A DNA stretch of 64,000 nt from Nakamurella alba (GTDB taxonomy: Bacteria > Actinomycetota > Actinomycetes > Mycobacteriales > Nakamurellaceae), in assembly GCF_009707545.1 (NCBI RefSeq), contig NZ_WLYK01000011.1:274457-338456 (forward strand). The letters run 5' to 3'. The notes beneath the pieces are model-generated. The model ran no database searches and was not told the origin of the DNA. It was given only the letters and a program-made list of their open reading frames with translations. Position 1 is the stretch's first letter; each line of letters begins with the position of its first letter. The position numbers and the translations under genes were made by a program. Positions 17,438 to 23,677 of the stretch are shown here, piece by piece.

Positions 17438-17824
17438 GTGACCATCACCCTGACCGACCTGCAGACCCGCTCCGCCACCGACAAGGACTTCCGCGACGCC
17501 CTGATCGCCGACCCGGCCGCGGTGCTCGCCGAGCAGGGCGTCGAGATCCCCGAGGGCGTTGCCGTCGAGGTGCACCCGTCCACCACCGAGACGCTGGTGC
17601 TGACCCTCCCGCCGTTCGCCGGCGCCGCCGCGGACGTGGAGCTGTCGGAGGACGATCTCGAGGGTGCCAGCGGCGGTCTCTACATGCCCTTCCCGATGCC
17701 CGGGATCCTCGGCCTGTTCGGCATTCCGCTCGGCGCGCCGAGCATCGTCACCGGCCACACCGGCGGCGTCACCGGCACCATCAACACCGCGCTGCTGAGC
17801 GAGACCGGTGCCGCACTCCGCTGA
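17438..17824 (+). CDS. NHLP-type precursor peptide 5 (long leader)
   Basis: 128 residues, GTG start preceded by TGAGGAG. Leader has TDLQTRSATDKDFRDALIADP, AEQGVEIPEG and TLVLTLPPFAG, with GG at 79-80 (LEGASGG). The 48-residue core starts LYMPFPMPGI, is hydrophobic in its first half and has many Thr/Ser later (TGHTGGVTGTINTALLSETG), giving several possible dehydration sites. No Cys. Its 3' end overlaps the start of precursor 6 by 17 nt. Confidence 0.9.
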   Translation: MTITLTDLQTRSATDKDFRDALIADPAAVLAEQGVEIPEGVAVEVHPSTTETLVLTLPPFAGAAADVELSEDDLEGASGGLYMPFPMPGILGLFGIPLGAPSIVTGHTGGVTGTINTALLSETGAALR

Positions 17825-18008
17825 TCGCGCCGACGATCCGGCCGGCGCGGACGACGAACTGCCCGACGAGGCGTTCGCGGAGGTGACCGGTGCGGGCAAC
17901 GGCGGGTTCCTCACCGGACCCGGCTGGGAGTTCGGCGGCCGGCTCCGGCCACCGACGCCCGGCGCGGCACCGGTGATCCGGTACTTCGACACCACCGACC
18001 CGGCCTGA
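17808..18008 (+). CDS. Short-leader precursor peptide 6
   Basis: 66 residues from GTG 17808, overlapping precursor 5. The short acidic leader ADDELPDEAFAEVTGAGNGG matches the L-x4-L/F-xx-V-x-G pattern of the other short leaders. The 33-residue core starts FLTGPGWEFGG and ends FDTTDPA. No Cys. The start codon is the least certain of the set, as no strong Shine-Dalgarno is seen and coupling to precursor 5 is assumed. Confidence 0.7.
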   Translation: MPHSADRADDPAGADDELPDEAFAEVTGAGNGGFLTGPGWEFGGRLRPPTPGAAPVIRYFDTTDPA

Positions 18009-18049
18009 CCGTCCAGGCGGGCGCCGCCAACTCCCGGAAGGAACTGAAC

Positions 18050-18253
18050 GTGCACGACAACCACTTCGCATCAGCTGATGTCGAGCTGACCGACGACGAA
18101 CTGGGCGCTGTCGCCGGCGGGTTCACCATCCCCCGGGATCGCCCACTCCGCCTGGACGAGCACCCCTTCGCCGGCGTCATCAACGGTATGACGGCGATGG
18201 ATCGGCTGAAGTACGAGCTGCGGGTGCGCAGCACCTCGGCGGTGGACGAATGA
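18050..18253 (+). CDS. Short-leader precursor peptide 7
   Basis: 67 residues, GTG start with CGGAAGGAAC upstream. Leader contains VELTDDELGAVAGG (GG at 23-24). The 43-residue core starts FTIPRDRPLR and is charged and hydrophilic, unlike the glycine-rich long-leader cores. No Cys. Stop overlaps the ATG of precursor 8. Confidence 0.85.
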   Translation: MHDNHFASADVELTDDELGAVAGGFTIPRDRPLRLDEHPFAGVINGMTAMDRLKYELRVRSTSAVDE

Positions 18254-18435
18254 CGGCCGTTCCGTCGTCGGTCCCGCCGGACGACACCCAACTGGAGGAG
18301 CACGATCTCGCTGCAGTCACCGGCGGGTTCGTCGGTATGCCCACGTTCGATCGCGGTGGCAAGGACCCGAACATCGGACTGCACATCAAGCGGACCGGTC
18401 CCCGGGTCATCCACTACATCGTCGACGAAACCTGA
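18250..18435 (+). CDS. Short-leader precursor peptide 8
   Basis: 61 residues, coupled to precursor 7 by ATGA. Leader ends TQLEEHDLAAVTGG (GG at 25-26). The 35-residue core starts FVGMPTFDRGG and ends VIHYIVDET. No Cys; basic and aromatic. Same leader class as precursors 7 and 9. Confidence 0.85.
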   Translation: MTAVPSSVPPDDTQLEEHDLAAVTGGFVGMPTFDRGGKDPNIGLHIKRTGPRVIHYIVDET

Positions 18436-18502
18436 GCCCCACCACACCTTCCCGCACCGAGCCACCGGCTCGTCACCGCCCCACAACACATGGAGGACTG
18501 TC

Positions 18503-18682
18503 ATGGACGATCGTCACCCTGCGCCGGAGCACGGCCTGCCCGACGGGACAGCCCCGCTCACCGACGACGCCCTCCATGGTGTGGCCGGTGGCTACCGGGT
18601 GCAGAACCAGGACCGGTGGCCGTGGTCCTTCCCGCCCGAGGGGCCGGTGTCGAATCCGACCCGGATCACCCTCGCCGGCTGA
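18503..18682 (+). CDS. Short-leader precursor peptide 9
   Basis: 59 residues, ATG with TGGAGGA upstream. Leader contains APLTDDALHGVAGG (GG at 29-30). The 29-residue core starts YRVQNQDRWPWSF and ends ITLAG; it is Trp/Pro-rich and Cys-free. Confidence 0.85.
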   Translation: MDDRHPAPEHGLPDGTAPLTDDALHGVAGGYRVQNQDRWPWSFPPEGPVSNPTRITLAG

Positions 18683-18783
18683 ACCACTCGGTCCACCGGC
18701 GCGGTCGGTTGTCCCCACGCGTCCATGTGCTCGCTCCAGCCGCAGAAGATCCGCCACAGCCCCGCAGAAGAACGGAATTCCCC

Positions 18784-19137
18784 ATGACCACGTCCATCCC
18801 CACCACCAGCCCGATGACCGAGGTCCAGGTGCGTGCCGCCACCGACCCGGCCTTCCGGGCCGCGCTGCTGAGCGACCCGCACGCCACCCTGCGCGAGGCG
18901 GGCATCGAGGTGCCCGACTCGGTCGCGGTGCGCATCGAGGAGTCGACGGCCGAGGAGTTCGTCCTCACCCTGCCGCCGGCGATCGACGTGTCCGCCGATG
19001 TCGAGCTCGACGAGGACCAGCTCGCCGGGACCTCCGGCGGTCTCAGCCCGTTCCTCGCGGGCTTCGCCGTGGTCGGCTACCTCGGCTACAAGTTCGGCGG
19101 TCCGAACAGCGCGTTCCCCACCGCCACCAAGTACTGA
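18784..19137 (+). CDS. NHLP-type precursor peptide 10 (long leader)
   Basis: 117 residues. Leader has EVQVRAATDPAFRAALLSDP, TLREAGIEVPDS, EEFVLTLPPAID and DEDQLAGTSGG ending at residue 86. The 31-residue core starts LSPFLAGFAV, identical in its first four residues to precursor 1 (LSPF), and ends TATKY. No Cys. The start ATG lies 18 bp after GAAGAACGGAA, a weak Shine-Dalgarno. Confidence 0.9.
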   Translation: MTTSIPTTSPMTEVQVRAATDPAFRAALLSDPHATLREAGIEVPDSVAVRIEESTAEEFVLTLPPAIDVSADVELDEDQLAGTSGGLSPFLAGFAVVGYLGYKFGGPNSAFPTATKY

Positions 19138-19225
19138 CATCTCCTCTCCGGTGTGGCGGCCCCCGCCCGTACGATGACCACCCGCAGACCGGATCCCTGA
19201 TCCACGGCCGAGCAAGGACAAGAAG

Positions 19226-19585
19226 ATGACCGAGTCCGTCGCGCCGCAGGTGTCCGTTGTCGAACAGGTCCAGCTCCGTGCTGCTGTGGAGCCGGAGTTC
19301 CGGTCGGCCCTGCTGGCCGATCCGCGGACCACCCTGCGCGAGTCCGGCATCGCTGTGCCGGAACAGATCTCGATCCGGATCGAGGAATCCGGTGCTGACG
19401 AATTCGTACTGACGCTGCCGCCGGCGATCGCTCCGGGGGGCGAGCTCGAGGAGGACGTCCTCGCGGGCGCCTCCGGCGGCCTCACCCCCGGAATCGTCTT
19501 CGGAGTCGGATTCGTCGGGCTGTGGGCAGCGATCAACCTGACCGACGACCCGAAGAACCGGGCCCAACGGATCCCCGTGCGATGA
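19226..19585 (+). CDS. NHLP-type precursor peptide 11 (long leader)
   Basis: 119 residues. Leader has VVEQVQLRAAVEPEFRSALL, ADPRTTLRESGIAVPEQ, DEFVLTLPPAIA and EDVLAGASGG ending at residue 85. The 34-residue core starts LTPGIVFGVG, has one hydrophobic span, then a charged tail ending QRIPVR. No Cys. Leader nearly identical to precursor 12. Confidence 0.9.
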   Translation: MTESVAPQVSVVEQVQLRAAVEPEFRSALLADPRTTLRESGIAVPEQISIRIEESGADEFVLTLPPAIAPGGELEEDVLAGASGGLTPGIVFGVGFVGLWAAINLTDDPKNRAQRIPVR

Positions 19586-19670
19586 GCAGTTTTCCGGCCT
19601 TGTCCACCGGCCGAGGTCATCCCGCAGCAGTAGCCGTCCCTACCGACGAACCACAGCAACCGGAGCGATC

Positions 19671-20018
19671 ATGAGCGACATCACCACCGCGGCAACGTCC
19701 CCATTGGAGCAGATCCAGCTGCGTGCGGCCGTCGAGCCGGAGTTCCGGTCCGCGCTGATGTCCGACCCGCGAACCACGTTGCGAAAGTCCGGCATCGAGG
19801 TGCCGGAGCAGATCTCGATCCGGATCGAGGAATCGGCCGCGGACGAGTTCGTTCTCGCCCTGCCGCCGGCGATCGACCCTGAAGCCGAGCTCGACGAGGA
19901 CGCGCTGGCCGGCGCCTCCGGCGGATTCACCCCGGCCTTCCTGTACGTCGGCGTCGTCGTCGCCGGCACCCTCGGCGCCGTGTGGTCGTTGCCGGACGGA
20001 CGCAAGAAGTCGGTCTGA
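19671..20018 (+). CDS. NHLP-type precursor peptide 12 (long leader)
   Basis: 115 residues. Leader has EQIQLRAAVEPEFRSALMSDP, TTLRKSGIEVPEQ, DEFVLALPPAID and EDALAGASGG ending at 85. The 30-residue core starts FTPAFLYVGVV and ends GRKKSV. No Cys. Last of the array; its stop is 20 bp from the convergent end of the LanM-like gene, with a 7-bp inverted repeat (20015-20042) spanning both stop codons. Confidence 0.9.
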   Translation: MSDITTAATSPLEQIQLRAAVEPEFRSALMSDPRTTLRKSGIEVPEQISIRIEESAADEFVLALPPAIDPEAELDEDALAGASGGFTPAFLYVGVVVAGTLGAVWSLPDGRKKSV

Positions 20019-20038
20019 CCCCGGGAACGACGAGAGGG

Positions 20039-22645
20039 TCAGCGGAACACCAGCGGGGTCCGGACGGCCGGATCCAGCGCCGCCAGCAGTGCCAGCCCGA
20101 CCCCGGCGGCGCCGTCGCCCAGCTCCGGACACCACTGCGGCTCGACACCGGGACCGAGCAGCCGCAGGTGACCCGGCGGCTGCAGCAGGTCCCCGGGATC
20201 CTCACCCCCCAGCACCACCACCCGGCCGGCCACACCCCTGCGCAGGCCGTGCACCATCAGCTGCCGTCCCGCCGGCCCCGGATCCGGTAGCTCCGCAAGT
20301 GCCGACCCTGCCTGCGACGGCTCTGCTTGCAACGACCCTGCCTGCAGCACCGACAGTTCCGGGCACCGGCGTACGGCTGCCATCAACCCGGTGGATCCGG
20401 TTTCCCATCCGTCACCGCCGGAGTGCAGCGGGCCGGTCAGGTCGAGGCGGTCGAGTACCCGTGGATCCCCGCCGGCCGCCGCTGCCACACCGATGGCGCC
20501 GTAGGCCGCCCCGGGCACCAGGGTGAGGTCGGCCCACGACATGGGTGGCGGAACCATCATCCGTTCCACGACCGCTGGAACGAGATCGACCGCATCGTGG
20601 CGGATGTCGGTCAGCGCCCGGACACCGACGAGCAGACCCGCGAGGCCGCCGTCCAGATCGAGTCGCACCGGCCGCCGTCCCAGCCGGTCGAGGGTGCGGG
20701 TCACCAGTTGCAGCGCCGACTCCGCGAGATCGGTGTCGTCGAGCAGCACCGACAGCCGGGACAGGGCCCAGACCAGGCCACCGGACCCGGCGGACAGGCC
20801 GGGATCGGTGGGGGAGCCGGGTTGTCCGGCGCGGTACGCATCGATCCGCGTCGCCGTACGGATGGCGGAACGAGCCAGATCGGCAGCGTCCGCATCTCCG
20901 TACACCCGCGCCGCCTCGGCCAGGAACACCGCGATCCCGGCAGCGCCGGTCAGCAGTCCGGGGCCGATCGCGCCGGTGGAGGTGGTGCCGGACAACGGGT
21001 CCCGCCGGACGCCCAGCCACCCGGCGGCATCGCCGCGGCGGTACGCGGCCGTGGCGACGAGAGCGACAAGGTCGGCGACCCGGCCGAGGATCGTCTCGCG
21101 GTCGGGCACGACGGTCGGCTGCGGTTGCCCGTCGGAAACGGTCCCGGTCCTTGTCGCCGTCCTGGCATCGGTGCCGGAACGGTCCGGTGCGGCGGGATCG
21201 GGGGCGCGTACCGCGGACGACGGGTCCGGGAACGCGCCTGCGGCCTTTGCCGCCGACGGGCGGCCCGGGTCTTCCGCCCGGTCCGTCACCGCGGGGTAGG
21301 GCACCGCGAGTGCCGCCGCCGCCATCGACGGACCACGCGGATCCGCGACCGGGATCTCCTCCGGAATGCCGGTGAACAGCGGGATGTCGAGATCCCACAG
21401 CGCGGACAGCTCCGTGTCGAGCTGCCGGGGTTCCACCGGGTCGGGGAGCCGCCCGAGCAGCACCGTCCGCCGGTGGTCCGCCGACCGCAGCGACGCCGGG
21501 GAGGTGGAGGCGGTCAGCGCCGCGGCGTAGGTACTGGTGTGCCGCAGGATCTGTCGACCCGGCGTTCTCCTGGCTGCCTGTACCGCGGACGTGACCTCCG
21601 GGTGACCGCCCAGCAGCACCTCGGTCGCCGCGCGGTAGCCGTCCAGGAGAGCGTCCGTGTCGAGGGTGCCGGCGACGCCGAGGCCGCCGAGATGGGCCAC
21701 CCCTGCGGTGATCCGCGAGCGTCCGAGCGGCACTGCGGTCGGCAGCAGCGCGGTCGCCCAGACCGACGTCTCGAAGGCCGACTCCGCCGGATCCGGGTGC
21801 CGCGCGGTGACGGCGGTCCGGCCCGGCAGCAGCACCTCTGCATCGATCACCACCGGTCCGTCGTCGACCCGGAACACGTTCTCCACGTGCAGGTCCCCGG
21901 CTCCGAGATGGCGGGCGACAGCCAGCAGGATCCCGCCGCGCCGCGCGAAGGCGGGGGAGCCGGGAGGTCGGGGCCCGTCCGCGCGGACGAACCCGACGAA
22001 GCCGTGGTCGCCGAGATCCACGACCGTCGGCCACCCGGTGGCGGGCTCACCGCAGGCAATCGCGACGACCCCGTACAGTCCGCCGAGCAGCAGCTCGGGC
22101 AGCACCGAACGGGGTTTGGCCACGACCTGCCGCCCGTCGTCGAAGGTCAGCACCGTGACCGTGCGACCGCCGTGGTGCGGGTCGCCGGTGCCGGCCAGCC
22201 CGGTGAGCGTCGCCGCGGCCGGAACCAGCCCGGCGGCCACCAGGCGTCGACGCGCTGACCGCAGCCGCCCCAGCAGTTCCACCGCGGCGTCCGCCCAGTG
22301 CCGGACCAGCACGCCGCCGATCCGCTCGCCCTCGGGATAGGCGACCGGCATCCGGGCCGTGAGCTGTGCCACGAAGGACGGCAGGAGCGCGGCGATCTCG
22401 CCCTCGGTCGCCCCGAACGGGTGGCGTACCCGGACCGCTGCCAGATACTCCGCGTGCACGGTCGGCGTCCACAGGTCGACCAACCGACCCGTGAGTGTGG
22501 CAGCGAGGTCCGCGAGCACGGAGTCCGCGAGCCCGGGATCGACATCCCGTAGCCGGAGCGACAAGTCGGCCACAGCGGCGTCAACCCGCGGTTGCACCAG
22601 CAGGTGGGCCGGAGTTGCCCCGGAAGCTTGGAGACCGTCACTCAC
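20039..22645 (-). CDS. LanM-like class II lanthipeptide synthetase with degenerate cyclase
   Basis: 868 residues. The N-terminal half is a DUF4135 dehydratase that phosphorylates and eliminates Ser/Thr in LanM enzymes. Expected residues are present: D155 and H157 (GDPHH), K177 (VVAKPR), D251/H253/N256 (GDLHVENV), D268/E270 (VVIDAE), E292 (ETSVWATALLP), R368 (ILRHTSTY). A low-complexity linker (about 445-512) leads to a LanC-like domain with the glycine motifs LLTGAAGIAVF, LSAGSGGLVWAL, LDGGLAGLL. Cyclase zinc ligands are lost: WCxG is WETG (747-750), CHG is VHG (798-800), and the HG before the first Cys is AY. Start GTG at 22645. Convergent with precursors, divergent from the exporter. Dehydration without ring closure is the likely outcome (inference). 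Confidence 0.88.
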   Translation of the reverse strand: MSDGLQASGATPAHLLVQPRVDAAVADLSLRLRDVDPGLADSVLADLAATLTGRLVDLWTPTVHAEYLAAVRVRHPFGATEGEIAALLPSFVAQLTARMPVAYPEGERIGGVLVRHWADAAVELLGRLRSARRRLVAAGLVPAAATLTGLAGTGDPHHGGRTVTVLTFDDGRQVVAKPRSVLPELLLGGLYGVVAIACGEPATGWPTVVDLGDHGFVGFVRADGPRPPGSPAFARRGGILLAVARHLGAGDLHVENVFRVDDGPVVIDAEVLLPGRTAVTARHPDPAESAFETSVWATALLPTAVPLGRSRITAGVAHLGGLGVAGTLDTDALLDGYRAATEVLLGGHPEVTSAVQAARRTPGRQILRHTSTYAAALTASTSPASLRSADHRRTVLLGRLPDPVEPRQLDTELSALWDLDIPLFTGIPEEIPVADPRGPSMAAAALAVPYPAVTDRAEDPGRPSAAKAAGAFPDPSSAVRAPDPAAPDRSGTDARTATRTGTVSDGQPQPTVVPDRETILGRVADLVALVATAAYRRGDAAGWLGVRRDPLSGTTSTGAIGPGLLTGAAGIAVFLAEAARVYGDADAADLARSAIRTATRIDAYRAGQPGSPTDPGLSAGSGGLVWALSRLSVLLDDTDLAESALQLVTRTLDRLGRRPVRLDLDGGLAGLLVGVRALTDIRHDAVDLVPAVVERMMVPPPMSWADLTLVPGAAYGAIGVAAAAGGDPRVLDRLDLTGPLHSGGDGWETGSTGLMAAVRRCPELSVLQAGSLQAEPSQAGSALAELPDPGPAGRQLMVHGLRRGVAGRVVVLGGEDPGDLLQPPGHLRLLGPGVEPQWCPELGDGAAGVGLALLAALDPAVRTPLVFR

Positions 22646-22652
22646 AGTGCCT

Positions 22653-22682
22653 ATGCTATGAGCAGTGCGTAGCCGGGGTCAC
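22653..22682 (-). promoter_or_regulatory. Candidate promoter of the LanM-like gene (leaderless)
   Basis: On the minus strand, GTGACC (22677-22682) and TAGCAT (22653-22658) are 18 bp apart. TAGCAT ends 7 nt before the GTG start, and no Shine-Dalgarno is seen. That geometry fits a leaderless mRNA, which is common in actinobacteria. Confidence 0.4.
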
Positions 22683-22818
22683 GGCAGGTCGGTGGGGACC
22701 GTCACTCGTCCGCCCGATCCGCCCGGTACATCACCACGCCGCGCTCCTCGTTCGTGCAGTCCGTGCAGTTAGTGCCACCGCTCCCCGTCCGTCGTCACCG
22801 ACACCCCGAGGTTGCCCC

Positions 22819-23673
22819 ATGACCGCGCCCGCCCCGTCACCCGCGCCGGGACTGTTCCGTCCCGAGGCGATCGCCGAGCTCGACGCCGGGAGCCAGCTGG
22901 AGAAGCGGCTCCGGATCACCGGGCCGCGCAGCTGGATCGTCCTGGTGGCTGCACTGGTGCTGGTGCTGTCCGGCACCGGCTGGGCGGTCTTCGGCCGGAC
23001 CCAGGTCACGGTCGACGGGGCCGGGGCGTTCCTGCCGCCGGAGGGTCTGTTGTCCATGACCTCGCCGTTCTCCGGCACCGTCACCTCCGTCCCGGTGCTG
23101 GACACCGGCGCCGCGCCGGGCGAGCCGGTGCAGCTGGACGCCGGCGACGTGCTCCTGACCATGTCGACCATCGAGGGCGAGGAGTGGTCGATCAGCGCGC
23201 CGACCGACTCGGTGCTGGTCAACCGCGCACCGCTCGCGGCAGGCACCCAGCTGGTGGCGGGCACCCCGATCGCCCAGCTGTTGCCGCTGGACCAGGACTC
23301 CAGTGCGCTGCTGTTCGTCGACCCCTCGGCCGCCCCGGCCATCGCGCCGGGCATGACGGTCCACCTGTCGCCGGCGACGGCGCCGTCCAGCGCCTACGGC
23401 GAGATGCTCGGCACGGTGCGCTCGGTCGGGATCCTGCCGTCCACGGAATCCGATCTGACCCTGCTGGCCGGTGGCAACGTGGCCCTCGCCGCCGAGATGG
23501 GTCGCCTCGGCACACTGCGCGTCGAGGTGGAGCTGCAGACCGCCGACACGCCTTCCGGTTTCGCCTGGACCTCGGCGCAGGGTCCGCCCTTCGGGATCGA
23601 TCCGACCACCGTGCTGACCGGCTCGGTGCAGATCGGCAGCCGCAGCCCGATCAGCTACCTGCTGGGGGGCTGA
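22819..23673 (+). CDS. NHLM-type secretion adaptor (HlyD-like)
   Basis: 284-residue membrane-fusion-type protein. Residues about 38-58 (SWIVLVAALVLVLSGTGWAVF) form one membrane anchor. The remainder is an extracytoplasmic beta-rich domain with biotinyl-lipoyl-like pieces (TSPFSGTVTSVPVLDTGA and DAGDVLLTMSTIEGEEWSISAP). Such proteins accompany NHLP peptide exporters. ATG 22819 is chosen over upstream frames without homology. It starts an operon: the peptidase transporter begins 5 bp after its stop. Region 22646-22818 upstream must hold the operon promoter. Confidence 0.85.
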   Translation: MTAPAPSPAPGLFRPEAIAELDAGSQLEKRLRITGPRSWIVLVAALVLVLSGTGWAVFGRTQVTVDGAGAFLPPEGLLSMTSPFSGTVTSVPVLDTGAAPGEPVQLDAGDVLLTMSTIEGEEWSISAPTDSVLVNRAPLAAGTQLVAGTPIAQLLPLDQDSSALLFVDPSAAPAIAPGMTVHLSPATAPSSAYGEMLGTVRSVGILPSTESDLTLLAGGNVALAAEMGRLGTLRVEVELQTADTPSGFAWTSAQGPPFGIDPTTVLTGSVQIGSRSPISYLLGG

Positions 23674-23677
23674 CCAC

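Noticed and set aside
20015..20042. Seven-base inverted repeat over the two convergent stop codons
   Set aside because: Arms CTGACCC/GGGTCAG are too short to call a terminator and TGA stops make the match likely by chance.
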